A stretch of 64,000 nt of DNA from an uncultured Afifella sp. (GCA_947259045.1 CAMYKZ010000012.1:115299-179298), one strand, 5' to 3'; positions 1 through 9,073 are shown, counted from the stretch's first letter. Notes: generated by a model not told the origin, from the sequence alone. A program made the numbers and translations.

Positions 1-73
1 ATCCGGTCGGCTCACCGGTGTCTCCCATTGTTCCGTGCGATGTAACGATGATGAGAACTTTACCGTTGTTCAT
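1..73 (-). CDS. DJ-1/PfpI family type 1 glutamine amidotransferase-like protein, 5' end only
   Basis: Only the first 24 codons lie in the window and the gene runs off the left edge. The ATG at 71-73 (minus strand) follows an AAGGAG ribosome site about 8 bases upstream. The translation begins MNNGKVLIIVTSHGTMGDTG, matching the first beta strand and loop of the DJ-1/PfpI superfamily (compare the KVLxVxTSH start of Hsp31-like members). Those proteins act as cytoplasmic chaperone, deglycase or amidotransferase-like enzymes. The catalytic Cys region is outside the window, so the subfamily cannot be decided. Confidence 0.6.
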   Translation of the reverse strand, partial: MNNGKVLIIVTSHGTMGDTGEPTG

Positions 74-402
74 GATCCGGTCTCCTTTTTCACGGGGTGT
101 CGGCGCGCATCCGTCTGCGTGCAGCTATTCCGGCCGCCTGGCGGCTCCATCCGGGTTCAAACAGATTGCCGCGTGCAATTTTATCCGTCTTCAGAAACTA
201 ACGCGGCATCCCTCCAATCGTTCCTGCCCGCATTCGGAAAGTTTAACGGCTTGCCTGGAAAAGCGGGCGAAGGATGCAGGCCGACCTGTACGCATTTGCA
301 AGGCTGCGATTGCGGTTGCTCAAAGTCGCGGGTATGACATGCAACCTCTTTGTGGACGGGATGAGATGCCCCCACGATCAAGCAACGTTCAGGCAGACCC
401 CA
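74..402. other. Intergenic region between divergent genes, no gene seen
   Basis: About 330 bases separate the DJ-1-like gene (minus) from the dehydrogenase gene (plus). Open frames here have no protein-like composition and no good ribosome site. It must hold two divergent promoters, but no convincing -35/-10 pair or operator could be picked out by eye. Confidence 0.5.
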
Positions 403-1155
403 ATGATCAAATCCATCGGCCTTGTCGGATACGGAAATTTTGCGGCGTTTCTCCAGGTCCTGGCGGAGCGCTACGCCCCCGAACTGACGCTGAAGATCCA
501 TTCGCGCAGCCGCACCGGCGACGGCGCGCCGTTTGCCTCGCTGGAAGAGGTAGCGGCCTGCGACGCCTTGGTGCTGACCGTGCCGATCAGCCTTTATGAA
601 ACGACGCTTGAAAACATCAAGCCGCACTTGCGGCCAGAGACGATCCTCGTCGATGTGGCGACGGTAAAAAAATACACATCCGATCTGATCCGCACGATCG
701 CCAACGGCAATCCCTATCTCTGCATGCATCCCATGTTCGGGCCGGAAAGTTATGCCAAGCGCGATGGCGACGTCAGCGGATTTCGCATTGTCGTCACCGA
801 CAGCAATGTTGAAGCCGAACCTTATCGATCGCTGCTCGCCCGGCTGCGCGCGGCCGGTTTTTCCGTCATCGAGACCAGCGCCGACCAGCATGACCGGGAT
901 TTGGCGGAAACGCTTTTCCTCACCCATTATGTCGGCCAGGTGATTGCCCGCGGCGATTTCGAACGCACCGATATCGATACCGTTTCGTTCGGTTATCTGA
1001 TGGATGCCGTCGACAGTATCCGCCACGACACCCAATTGTTCGAAGACGTCTTCCGCTTCAACCCCTATTGCAAACAGGTGGTGGAACGGTTCGACAGAAG
1101 CGAACGCGAGGTCAAGGAAAAGCTGCTCAGGGTTCTGAAGCCGCCGCCGGACTGA
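403..1155 (+). CDS. Prephenate/arogenate dehydrogenase-like NAD(P)-binding protein
   Basis: 250 residues. The N-terminus is a Rossmann fold with GxGxxA at residues 9-14, and the family motif HPMFGPES lies at 109-116. The C-terminal half (FLTHYVGQ, then a helical segment with FNPYCKQ) resembles the plant-type arogenate dehydrogenase family more than classical bacterial TyrA. The likely role is the oxidative decarboxylation step of tyrosine synthesis in the cytoplasm. The ATG at 403 was chosen because the Rossmann strand starts directly after it (MIKSIGLVGYG); an upstream in-frame ATG at 274 would add 43 residues without family character. No chorismate mutase or ACT domain is present. Substrate preference (prephenate or arogenate) is not decided by the sequence. 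Confidence 0.75.
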   Translation: MIKSIGLVGYGNFAAFLQVLAERYAPELTLKIHSRSRTGDGAPFASLEEVAACDALVLTVPISLYETTLENIKPHLRPETILVDVATVKKYTSDLIRTIANGNPYLCMHPMFGPESYAKRDGDVSGFRIVVTDSNVEAEPYRSLLARLRAAGFSVIETSADQHDRDLAETLFLTHYVGQVIARGDFERTDIDTVSFGYLMDAVDSIRHDTQLFEDVFRFNPYCKQVVERFDRSEREVKEKLLRVLKPPPD

Positions 1156-1163
1156 TCCCGCAG

Positions 1164-1191
1164 CTGCAAGGCCGGGTTTTTAACCTTGCAG
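1164..1191 (+). terminator. Possible hairpin terminator
   Basis: An 8-bp inverted repeat CTGCAAGG/CCTTGCAG flanks a 12-base loop that contains five T residues. It starts 8 bases after the dehydrogenase stop. No T run follows the stem, so this is a weak call. Confidence 0.3.
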
Positions 1192-1263
1192 TTCGACATT
1201 TCAGTTTCCAATCAGCACGGCCGGGGTAATCCCGCTTCTCATATCGTTTTCGAACCGGGCCGC

Positions 1264-1773
1264 TCAAGCCTCTGGCGTCAAAGGAAAAATCATGCACGTC
1301 TCGGTGCCGTGCGCCAGCAATTTTCCGGCACTGTCCTTCAGCGTCGCCTCCGATGTGGCGATACGCCTGCCGCGGTGGACGATCCGGCCCTCGCTGACCA
1401 CCTCGCCGGTCGTTTCGCTGATCGGCCGGGTCAGATTGACCTTGAACTCCACCGTCGTATAACCCTCGCCGGCGGCAAGCGTTGTGTGGACGGCGCAGCC
1501 CAGGGCTGAGTCCAGCAGGGTCGAGGCCCAGCCGCCATGCACCGTGCCAAGCGGATTGTAGAAATCGGCCAGCGGCGTGCCACGGAACACGGCATGGCCA
1601 TGTTCGGCTTCCGTCAGCCGGAAGTTCAGCACACGCGCCATCGGCGCCGCCGGCAATTCGCCGGCGATCATCTTGCGGAACAGGGTCAGGCCGTCATGGC
1701 TGGCGGCCAATTCGAGCGGAACGGTTCCGGTTTCCGGGTGTGTTTTCCCGGCCCGATCCTCCGGCGCGGTCAT
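1264..1773 (-). CDS. PaaI-family hotdog thioesterase
   Basis: 169 residues, normal for a single-hotdog PaaI/YbdB-type acyl-CoA thioesterase. The motif NPLGTVHGGWASTLLDSALG (about residues 72-91) carries the family HGG turn and the helix with the catalytic Asp. It would hydrolyse acyl-CoA or aryl-CoA thioesters in the cytoplasm; the substrate is unknown. Its ATG (1771-1773) directly abuts the stop codon of fabI upstream on the same strand, so the two are very likely co-transcribed and translationally coupled. Confidence 0.85.
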   Translation of the reverse strand: MTAPEDRAGKTHPETGTVPLELAASHDGLTLFRKMIAGELPAAPMARVLNFRLTEAEHGHAVFRGTPLADFYNPLGTVHGGWASTLLDSALGCAVHTTLAAGEGYTTVEFKVNLTRPISETTGEVVSEGRIVHRGRRIATSEATLKDSAGKLLAHGTETCMIFPLTPEA

Positions 1774-2595
1774 TTATTCGTCCTTGACGACCGAGATATC
1801 CGGCGCGTCGACGGCCTTCATGCCGACAACATGATAACCGGAATCGACATGGTGCACCTCGCCGGAGACGCCGCTGCTCATGTCGGACAGCAAATAAAGC
1901 GCCGATTGTCCGACCTCGTCGATGGTGACCGTCTTCTTCAGCGGCGCGTTATATTCGTTCCATTTCAGGATATAGCGGAAATCGCCGATGCCGGAGGCCG
2001 CCAGGGTCTTGATCGGTCCGGCGGAGATGGCGTTGACGCGGATTTTGGATTTGCCGAGATCGACGGCGAGATAACGCACGCTTGCCTCAAGTGCGGCCTT
2101 GGCGACACCCATGACATTGTAATGCGGCATAACCTTCTCCGCACCGTAATAGGTCAGCGTCAGCATCGATCCGCCATCGGGCATCAGAGCCTCGGCCCGG
2201 CGCGCCAGAGCCGTCAGCGAATAGACGGAAATGTTCATCGTCCGGGTGAAATTGTCTTCCGTGGTCTCGATATAGCGCCCGGTCAGCTGATCCTTGTCGG
2301 AAAAAGCGATGGCATGGACGAGAAAATCGATCTTGCCCCAGCGTTTTTCCACTTCTGCAAAGACTGCGTCCATGCTGGCGTTGTCGGTGACGTCGCAATG
2401 ACCGGCGACAATACCGCCAAGCTCCGCTGCCAGCGGTTCCACGCGCTTCTTCAGCGCGTCGCCCTGATAGGTGAGCGCCACTTCGGCGCCGGCATTGCTG
2501 ACCGCTTTGGCAATTCCATATGCAATTGAGCGGGCATTTGCCACGCCCATAATGAGACCGCGCTTGCCGCGCATTATTCCGCCTTCGGCGTTCAT
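1774..2595 (-). CDS. fabI: Enoyl-[acyl-carrier-protein] reductase (NADH)
   Basis: 273 residues, an SDR-fold FabI that reduces trans-2-enoyl-ACP in the last step of each fatty-acid elongation cycle. The glycine-rich start GLIMGVANARSIAYGIAK (13-30) is the FabI variant of the dinucleotide motif. The active-site Tyr-x6-Lys is Y159 and K166 (YNVMGVAK), with the conserved tyrosines 149/150 before it. The start at 2595 gives a leader of usual FabI length. The ATG at 2574 (MRGKRG) has an AAGGCGGA site in front and is a good alternative; the open frame further upstream (to 2769) is not FabI-like. The thioesterase gene follows without a gap. Confidence 0.95.
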   Translation of the reverse strand: MNAEGGIMRGKRGLIMGVANARSIAYGIAKAVSNAGAEVALTYQGDALKKRVEPLAAELGGIVAGHCDVTDNASMDAVFAEVEKRWGKIDFLVHAIAFSDKDQLTGRYIETTEDNFTRTMNISVYSLTALARRAEALMPDGGSMLTLTYYGAEKVMPHYNVMGVAKAALEASVRYLAVDLGKSKIRVNAISAGPIKTLAASGIGDFRYILKWNEYNAPLKKTVTIDEVGQSALYLLSDMSSGVSGEVHHVDSGYHVVGMKAVDAPDISVVKDE

Positions 2596-2844
2596 ATCGT
2601 CCAACCAAATCTCTGATGATGCGGAGACACCCGCTGATCGATCTGTAATGGCACGGCGCTTTCTGAGCTTCAAGATTGTCCGCGGCCGGCGCAGCCAGTG
2701 CTCGTGATCGAATCCATCCAATTCGTGATCGGCGATGCATTGCGAAATACCTGCCCCGACACTGCTCACAGGAGACTTGGAAAACAGCCGCCGATTTGCA
2801 ATTCAGGGCTTTCCGCCTGCCGCAATCCGGTCCATCCTAGCCCG

Positions 2845-4272
2845 ATGAACAGCATCACGAATACCGAACTGACTGACCGTCTTGCCGCGATTGCCGGCGA
2901 ACGTCACGTCTTCACCGGCCAACCGGAAACCGAAAGATATATTGTCGAATGGCGCGGCCTTTACCGTGGCAATCCGGTCGCCGTGGTTCGTCCCGGCTCG
3001 GTTGCGGAAGTCGCCTCGATTGTCCGCCTGGCCCGCGAAACGGCGACGCCGATCGTGCCGCAAGGCGGGAATACCGGGCTTGTGGGCGCCCAGGTGCCTG
3101 ATGAGAGCGGCCGCGAGCTGATTGTCTCGATGGAACGTCTCGACAAGCTCCGCGACCTTGACGTGGACGGCAGAACCGCGACGATTGAAGCCGGGATGAT
3201 CCTGGAAAAGGTCCAGCAACTGGCCGACGACCATGACCTGCTGTTCCCGCTGGCGCTCGGGTCGCAGGGCTCCTGCCGCATCGGCGGCAACATCTCAACC
3301 AACGCCGGCGGCACCGGCGTGCTGGCTTACGGCAATACCCGGGATCTGGTTCTCGGACTGGAAGTGGTGCTGGCCAATGGCGATATCTGGAACGGCCTCA
3401 GCCGGCTCAGAAAGGACAATACAGGTTACGATCTGAAACAACTTTTTATCGGCGGCGAAGGCACCCTCGGACTGATTACGGCAGCTGTCGTGCGTCTGTA
3501 CCCGAAACCGCGCGGCCAGCGCGTAGCATTTGCCGGGCTGAAATCGCCACACCACGTGCTCGACCTTTACCGTGCCGCCGACAAAAGCGCCGGGCGCAGC
3601 CTGACCGGATTTGAAATCATGCCGCGGATCGGCCTGGAATTCGCTATCAGCCATCTGGATGGCGCCCGCGATCCGCTTGCCGATCCGCATCCCTGGTATG
3701 TGCTGATGGAAATTTCCTCCAACCGCGGCGACGCCGACGCCACTGCTCTTGCCGAAGACATCCTGGCTGCGGCCCTGGACGATGGTACGGCCGACGATGC
3801 GGTGATTTCCCAGTCGCAGGATCAGGCAGCCGCGTTCTGGCATATCCGACACGGCATGAGCGAATCGCAAAAGCCCCAGGGCGGCTCCATCAAGCACGAT
3901 GTTTCGGTTCCCGTCGCCCGGGTCCCTGACCTGCTGGCGCGGGCGGCAAAGGCCGTCGAGGCGTTCATGCCCGGCATCCGCCCGGTCATGTTCGGCCATA
4001 TCGGCGACGGCAATATCCACCTCAATGTCAGCCAGCCCGTGGGCATGGAAAAGCAGGCGTTTCTGGCCGAGACCGACAGGATCAACGAACTGGTGCACGG
4101 CATTGTCCTTGACCTGGACGGTTCGATATCCGCCGAACACGGCATCGGCCGGCTGAAACGGCATCTGCTGGAGGAGGTCAAAAGCGACGTTGAGCTTGAG
4201 ATGATGCGACAGGTGAAGCGGGCGCTCGATCCCGACAATATTTTCAGCCCGGGCCGGATCGTGACGATCTGA
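2845..4272 (+). CDS. FAD-linked oxidase (GlcD / D-2-hydroxyacid dehydrogenase family)
   Basis: 475 residues, the normal length of GlcD, D-lactate and D-2-hydroxyglutarate dehydrogenases of the VAO/PCMH fold. The FAD-binding PxGGNTG motif is at residues 72-78. The C-terminal cap domain has GHIGDGNIH near residue 384 and the closing AEHGIG near 430. These enzymes oxidise a D-2-hydroxyacid to the 2-ketoacid and pass electrons to quinone or an electron carrier. Family membership is clear; the substrate is not. The ATG at 2845 gives MNSITNTELT and a family-like N-terminus. The gene is transcribed away from fabI and has no obvious operon partner. Confidence 0.9.
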   Translation: MNSITNTELTDRLAAIAGERHVFTGQPETERYIVEWRGLYRGNPVAVVRPGSVAEVASIVRLARETATPIVPQGGNTGLVGAQVPDESGRELIVSMERLDKLRDLDVDGRTATIEAGMILEKVQQLADDHDLLFPLALGSQGSCRIGGNISTNAGGTGVLAYGNTRDLVLGLEVVLANGDIWNGLSRLRKDNTGYDLKQLFIGGEGTLGLITAAVVRLYPKPRGQRVAFAGLKSPHHVLDLYRAADKSAGRSLTGFEIMPRIGLEFAISHLDGARDPLADPHPWYVLMEISSNRGDADATALAEDILAAALDDGTADDAVISQSQDQAAAFWHIRHGMSESQKPQGGSIKHDVSVPVARVPDLLARAAKAVEAFMPGIRPVMFGHIGDGNIHLNVSQPVGMEKQAFLAETDRINELVHGIVLDLDGSISAEHGIGRLKRHLLEEVKSDVELEMMRQVKRALDPDNIFSPGRIVTI

Positions 4273-4335
4273 GATGCCGATCGCATTGCCCGGCGGCAAA
4301 TCTGCGCCTGCCAACCGAGATGCTGCAGCCGATAT

Positions 4336-4932
4336 TCAGTCGCGGAGGTTATCGCCTCCGTCATCGAGACTGTCAGGCCGGCGCCAATAATGGAATTGCG
4401 GCGTCCAGTCCTGCTCCCCCAGGCCGGCGAGCGCGAGAAAATGCCAAACCGGCGAATACAGGTCGCCCGGACCGAAGGCTGTGCGCCCACGCCGGACGAT
4501 CTTGCCGTTCTTGCGCTCATAAATAGCCGCACCCGGACTGTTTGAATGCTCCCCCATGGCGCACTGTTCGGTCATGTAATCGCCGCCGCCATGGGAGGCC
4601 ATCTGAAATTTCCAGCCGCGGTCGAGCGCCATGCGCCGCTGGATTTCAGGCGGATCTTTGGAAACCAGCGTAACCGCCATCGCGTCTTCCAGATGGTCCA
4701 GCACGCCATTGATTCCGTCCGCCCAAAGCGTGCAATAGCGGCAGCCCTGGCCCATATTGTGGATCATCAGCAAACGTTCGCGGCCTGCAAACAGGCCGGA
4801 AAGACTGGTCTCCCCGTCGAGAGATTTGAACCTGTAGTCGGGGACGTCTGTTTCACCCTCCTGCCGGCGCAAGGCAGCCAGTTGCCGGGCTTTTTCCATG
4901 ATCTCGAACTCAAGCCGCTCTGCATCCGTCAC
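4336..4932 (-). CDS. DUF899 family thioredoxin-like protein
   Basis: 198 residues. The central segment is thioredoxin-like: a strand (LLMIHNMG), then GCRYCTLWADGING with a C-x2-C, then VTLVSKDPPE, all typical of DUF899. Family members are cytoplasmic proteins of unknown function. A GTG start at 4932 is preferred because GGAGGA lies 8 bases upstream; another in-frame GTG at 4947 would lie on the far side of that site. The gene is convergent with the FAD oxidase and monocistronic by spacing. Confidence 0.8.
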   Translation of the reverse strand: MTDAERLEFEIMEKARQLAALRRQEGETDVPDYRFKSLDGETSLSGLFAGRERLLMIHNMGQGCRYCTLWADGINGVLDHLEDAMAVTLVSKDPPEIQRRMALDRGWKFQMASHGGGDYMTEQCAMGEHSNSPGAAIYERKNGKIVRRGRTAFGPGDLYSPVWHFLALAGLGEQDWTPQFHYWRRPDSLDDGGDNLRD

Positions 4933-5133
4933 TGGTATATCCTCCACATTGCGCGAGCCTGATGGAGCCGGGCCCGCATTGTCCCTTCACATTATCGGCC
5001 AATAGATACCGCTTCATATTAGCCGCATCGGTGAACGCGGTCTATTCGGTCCAGGTTTGCCTGCCAATTTCGACCGGGTAACGGGCGAAAACCGCACCGG
5101 CCGCATTGCCGGCGCGCATGACGTGCCTGCTGA

Positions 5134-5964
5134 TCATGTCCGCGTAATCACAATCTCCAGATAACTCGACGGAACAACCATGGTGCCGTCTTCGGCTTCG
5201 TTGAAGCGGTTGATGAGATCGAATATATCCTGTTCCAGGCTTTTTTGCTTATCCTCACCAAGCGCGCCAAAGGCCTTGTGAAGCGGGCCGTAATAGCTGC
5301 GGAACACCTCCATCCAGTGCCGGCTGGACCGGTAACGGAATGCGAACGACCGTTCCGTTGTGGCGATGTTTCCGGCCGCGCTGCCAAACAGTTCCTCCAG
5401 CCGGGACCGGGTTCCCCACAGAGCCGGGGAACTGACACCGTCCGGCGGCGGCATATACCGGCCGATGACCTTGAACAAGGCGCCGATAAAACCGTCCGGC
5501 GTCCAGTTGGCGAGGCCGATCTTGCCGCCGCCGCGGCAGACCCGCAGCATCTCCGCCGCCGCCCTGGACTGGTCCGGCGTGAACATGACGCCAAAGGTCG
5601 AGGCCACAACGTCGAACGAGGCGTCGGCAAACTGCAGCGCTTCGGCGTCCGCGGCTTCAAACGTCACCTCAAGGCGCTCCGCACCGGCACGCTCCCTGCC
5701 CCGTTCAAGCAGTGCGGGAACATAATCGGTCGATGTGACATCGGCCCAGCGGCGCGCCGCGGCCAGGCTGAAATTGCCGTTGCCGGCAGCAACGTCGAGC
5801 ACTTTCTGGCCGGCCCGCAGATCAAGGGCCTCCGCGAGATCTTCGCCGACGATCTGCAATGTGGTGCCGACAATGGCGTAGTCGCCGGATGCCCAAGCTG
5901 CATTCTGTTTTGTCTTGATGGCAGCAAAATCCGGTTCGGCGTTCTGTGTCAGTGCAATGTTCAT
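5134..5964 (-). CDS. Class I SAM-dependent methyltransferase
   Basis: 276 residues. The SAM-binding motif VLDVAAGNGN is at residues 55-64, followed by an acidic end of strand 2 and a motif-II region (FDVVASTFGVMF), as in UbiE/small-molecule methyltransferases. The start at 5964 (MNIALTQ) has AAGGA 7 bases upstream, which makes the in-frame ATG at 5982 less likely. It is divergent from a CadC-like regulator gene 218 bases away, so it may be that regulator's target. The substrate is unknown. Confidence 0.85.
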   Translation of the reverse strand: MNIALTQNAEPDFAAIKTKQNAAWASGDYAIVGTTLQIVGEDLAEALDLRAGQKVLDVAAGNGNFSLAAARRWADVTSTDYVPALLERGRERAGAERLEVTFEAADAEALQFADASFDVVASTFGVMFTPDQSRAAAEMLRVCRGGGKIGLANWTPDGFIGALFKVIGRYMPPPDGVSSPALWGTRSRLEELFGSAAGNIATTERSFAFRYRSSRHWMEVFRSYYGPLHKAFGALGEDKQKSLEQDIFDLINRFNEAEDGTMVVPSSYLEIVITRT

Positions 5965-6182
5965 GATCAATTCCTTATCCATGACAGATCCGGCATTGCG
6001 CCGGAGCCGGACCGCAGCATGACCGTAACCGCCGGCCGGCGCTTGCAGCGGGTCTGCAGAAAACCTCCAGATCTGCTGGATTGTTCATGCACAGGAGTGC
6101 GTTTTTAACGATATTGGACAGGACCCGCTGATGGAATAGACTGATCAGGTGCAAATGGGGGTTATCGGGGCTTGGTAACTGC

Positions 6183-7757
6183 ATGATTTACAGGTTCGAC
6201 GGGTTCGAACTCGATACGGAGCGATTTGAGCTGCGCAAGGATGGTGAGGTCCAGCCGGTCGAGCCTCAGGTCTTCTCGCTGCTGGAACTGCTTGTCTCAA
6301 ATCCTGAGCGCATGATGTCGAAGGACGAGATCAATCTGCGCATCTGGGGCGGCCGGGTGGTTTCGGAGGCCGTCGTCAGCAGCCGTATCCGCTCCGCCCG
6401 CCAGGCGATCGGCGATGACGGCAAAAGCCAGAGGCTGATCCGCACGATCCATAATCGCGGCTTCCGGTTTGTCGGGGAACTGGAAAACACTGAAGGTCCG
6501 GCAGAGCCGATCGTTCAGCTGGCGGATACCGATCCGGCCAATCCGGGAAGCACCGCATCGCCGCTGATGACCGGCAGGCCATCGATTGCGGTTCTGCCGT
6601 TTGACATGCTCGGGGCGGATCCGCGTTACGATACGCTTGCCGATGCGCTTGCCCATGATGTGATCATTGAGCTTTCCCGGCTGCACTGGATCTCGGTCAT
6701 TGCCCGTGGTTCATCGTTCCGGTTTCGCGGACCGGATGTGAATCTGCAATCGGCCGCCCAGCGACTGGGCGTGCGTTATGTTCTGACCGGCAGCGTAATG
6801 ATTGACGATCGCAGAAGCATCGTGACCGTGGAATTATCCCAGGCCGTTGATGGCAGGGTGTTGTGGGCCGATCGGCTGGAAGGTTCGCTCGACGATTTGC
6901 TGAGCCTGCGTCTGACGATTGCATCGCGCATCGTCACTGCACTGGAAGTACGAATTCCGGCAAATGAGGCGACGATGTCGGCAACCCTGCCGACGGCGAA
7001 CCTCGATGCCTGGTCGGCCTACCATCGCGGCCTGTGGCACATGTACCGCTTCAATGCTCATGACAATGAAATCGCCGCGGGAATGTTTGAGCGGGCAATT
7101 TCCGTTGACGGCAATTTTGCCCGCGCCCATGCCGGCCTGTCGTTCACCCATTTTCAGAACGCATTTCTCGGCTTCACCCGTGATCAGGACAATGACCGCC
7201 GGTTGGCCCGGGTGCATGCGGACCGGAGTCTGGAACTTGATCCGCTCGATCCGTTTGCCAACCTGACAGTCGGCCGCGTCGATATGCTGACCGGAGACCT
7301 GGATCGGGCGGCGACATGGTTTGACCGCTGTATCGAACTCAGCCCGAATTATGCTTTTGCGATTTATAACCGGAGCTGGATCGATGCGATTGTCGGCCGC
7401 GGAGCGCAAAGCGAGGAAACCGTAACGAGGGCGATGGCGTTGAGCCCGCTGGATCCAATGCATTACGCGATGCTCTCAACCCGTGCATTGTCGCATGTTG
7501 TGCGCGAGGACTATCAGACCGCCGGCATCTGGGCGGAGCGCGGCGCCAATGCGCCCAATGCGCATATTCTGATCGTTGCCATAGCCGCGCTGGCCCAGGA
7601 ACTGGCTGGAAACCGGGAGGCGGCGGAACGCTGGGCGTCGCGGCTGCGCGAGCCGGGCTCGGGATACAGCCAGGCCAAGTTTTTCCGGGCGTTCCCGTTT
7701 CGTGACGAAGCCACGCTTGCGAGCGCGAAAGCTGCGCTCAAGCGCTTGGGATTGTGA
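6183..7757 (+). CDS. CadC-like transcriptional regulator: winged helix + TolB/FlgO-like domain + TPR
   Basis: 524 residues. Residues 1-96 form an OmpR/PhoB-type winged helix (VSSRIRSARQAIGDDG recognition region, then IRTIHNRGFRFVGEL). Residues about 137-257 resemble the TolB/FlgO-like alpha/beta domain found in many such regulators (PSIAVLPFDMLG ... YVLTGSVM). The rest is helical repeat (TPR-like: FERAISVDGNFARAHAG, DRSLELDPLDPFA). No transmembrane helix is seen, so unlike E. coli CadC it is probably cytoplasmic. There is no receiver domain. It is divergent from the methyltransferase gene, which suggests local control. The signal sensed is unknown. Confidence 0.85.
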   Translation: MIYRFDGFELDTERFELRKDGEVQPVEPQVFSLLELLVSNPERMMSKDEINLRIWGGRVVSEAVVSSRIRSARQAIGDDGKSQRLIRTIHNRGFRFVGELENTEGPAEPIVQLADTDPANPGSTASPLMTGRPSIAVLPFDMLGADPRYDTLADALAHDVIIELSRLHWISVIARGSSFRFRGPDVNLQSAAQRLGVRYVLTGSVMIDDRRSIVTVELSQAVDGRVLWADRLEGSLDDLLSLRLTIASRIVTALEVRIPANEATMSATLPTANLDAWSAYHRGLWHMYRFNAHDNEIAAGMFERAISVDGNFARAHAGLSFTHFQNAFLGFTRDQDNDRRLARVHADRSLELDPLDPFANLTVGRVDMLTGDLDRAATWFDRCIELSPNYAFAIYNRSWIDAIVGRGAQSEETVTRAMALSPLDPMHYAMLSTRALSHVVREDYQTAGIWAERGANAPNAHILIVAIAALAQELAGNREAAERWASRLREPGSGYSQAKFFRAFPFRDEATLASAKAALKRLGL

Positions 7758-7790
7758 CGGTCAGAACCGGCTTCGCCGCTTCCGGATCCT

Positions 7791-8582
7791 TCAGAACAGC
7801 CGCGGCTGGTCATCGACAGCCTCAGCATCGGCATCTGGCTCGTCGCCTTCACCGGCCATTTCGGAGGAAACCTCGACCGGCTCGATCAATTCCGGGCCGT
7901 CGTTGCGGGCCGCATTGACCCGGGTGGAGACGGGAACCGCCGCCAGCAGGTCTTCAGCCGCCGGGGCCAGCATGTCCTGCAACACCTGCGGTTCGGTTTC
8001 ATCCGACAGCCATTGATCAAATCGGGCCTGATCGATGATCACCGGCATGCGATGGTGGATCGATGACAGGCTTTTATTGGCATCGGTGGTGATAATGGCG
8101 GCGGTGTCGACTTCGCTGCCATCGGCGCCGAGCCAGGTTTCCCAAAGTCCGGCAAAGGCCATCAGGCCGCCATTATATCCGCCCGCGCCAGGATCAGGAG
8201 CGATCCAGAAAGGCTGTTTCGGCCCGCGGTCCATGGCCTTCCATTCGTAGAAGCCGGATACCGGGATCAGGCAGCGGCGGCGCCTGAAGGCGTTGCGGAA
8301 CGAGTTTTTTGTCGCAACCCCGTCGGCGCGGGCATTGATCAGCAGTGGAAAATCATTCGGATCCTTGACCCAGGAGGGCCACAGGCCCCAGCGCATCGGC
8401 ACGGCCTCCAGGTTAATCCCGCCGGCATCGCCGGCCCGGACCTGGCCTGCGCGCACGACGACAATCGGCTGGGTCGGAGAAATGTTGTAGCGCGGCACCA
8501 GGAGGCGCGCATCAAGGCCGGCCAGGCCGAAAAACAATTCGACCTGCTCCGCTGTTGCCTGCAAACTGAAACGACCACACAT
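7791..8582 (-). CDS. SOS response-associated peptidase (SRAP/HMCES family, YedK-like)
   Basis: 263 residues. The start at 8582 puts the catalytic cysteine at position 2 (MCGRFSLQ), which is essential in this family because it forms a thiazolidine link to abasic sites in single-stranded DNA. Other expected residues are present: Asn33 in RYNISPTQ, the Glu of GFYEW near 110 and the His of HHRMPVI near 175. The longer frame up to 8663 would bury this cysteine and is rejected. The acidic C-terminal tail (EGDEPDADAEAVDD) is longer than in YedK. The gene is divergent from the Nudix gene. Confidence 0.92.
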   Translation of the reverse strand: MCGRFSLQATAEQVELFFGLAGLDARLLVPRYNISPTQPIVVVRAGQVRAGDAGGINLEAVPMRWGLWPSWVKDPNDFPLLINARADGVATKNSFRNAFRRRRCLIPVSGFYEWKAMDRGPKQPFWIAPDPGAGGYNGGLMAFAGLWETWLGADGSEVDTAAIITTDANKSLSSIHHRMPVIIDQARFDQWLSDETEPQVLQDMLAPAAEDLLAAVPVSTRVNAARNDGPELIEPVEVSSEMAGEGDEPDADAEAVDDQPRLF

Positions 8583-8662
8583 GGATTTTGCTTTAGCACA
8601 TGGATTTCCGTTTCGCCCAGCCGGGCCGCAACGGCAGAGGACAAAGACATTAATGGCCAGCA

Positions 8663-9073
8663 ATGACCCTGCCTGAAAACGCCACCACCAGGGCTGTTTC
8701 CCTGATCATGCTGAAAGACGACAGTGTCCTGATGGTCCAGCGCGGCAAAGCGCCCTATCACGGCCATTGGAGCTTTCCAGGCGGGGTTGTCGAGCCGGGC
8801 GAGACATTTGAGCAGGCCGTTGTACGGGAACTTGGTGAGGAAACCGGCCTGACCGTCACCACACCGCGCCTTGTTGGCGAAAACCGCTTTGAGCGCAGCG
8901 GAGAGCCTGACATGATCCTCTATGTCCATGCTGCTTTGTGGCAGGGTGGCGAGCCGGTTGCCGGCGATGACGCCGATGCCGCGCAATTTGTGCCGTTCGG
9001 CCGGATATCTGAGTTGAAAACCACGCCGCAGGCCGCACGGTGGCTGGACCGGGCCCGGGCACTGCTGGCCTGA
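8663..9073 (+). CDS. Nudix hydrolase
   Basis: 136 residues with an intact Nudix box at residues 41-63 (GVVEPGETFEQAVVRELGEETGL matched in the order G-x5-E-x7-RE-x2-EE-x-G). It would hydrolyse a nucleoside diphosphate linked to another moiety, in the cytoplasm. The short size and the motif context (GHWSFPGG) fit ADP-ribose pyrophosphatase or MutT-like members, but the substrate cannot be read from sequence. It shares a short divergent intergenic region with the SRAP gene, whose role is DNA damage response. Confidence 0.88.
   Translation: MTLPENATTRAVSLIMLKDDSVLMVQRGKAPYHGHWSFPGGVVEPGETFEQAVVRELGEETGLTVTTPRLVGENRFERSGEPDMILYVHAALWQGGEPVAGDDADAAQFVPFGRISELKTTPQAARWLDRARALLA

Noticed and set aside
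3295..4314. Long open frame antisense to the FAD oxidase gene
   Set aside because: Its composition is unlike a protein and it mirrors a strong, conserved gene; such long antisense frames are common in GC-rich DNA.
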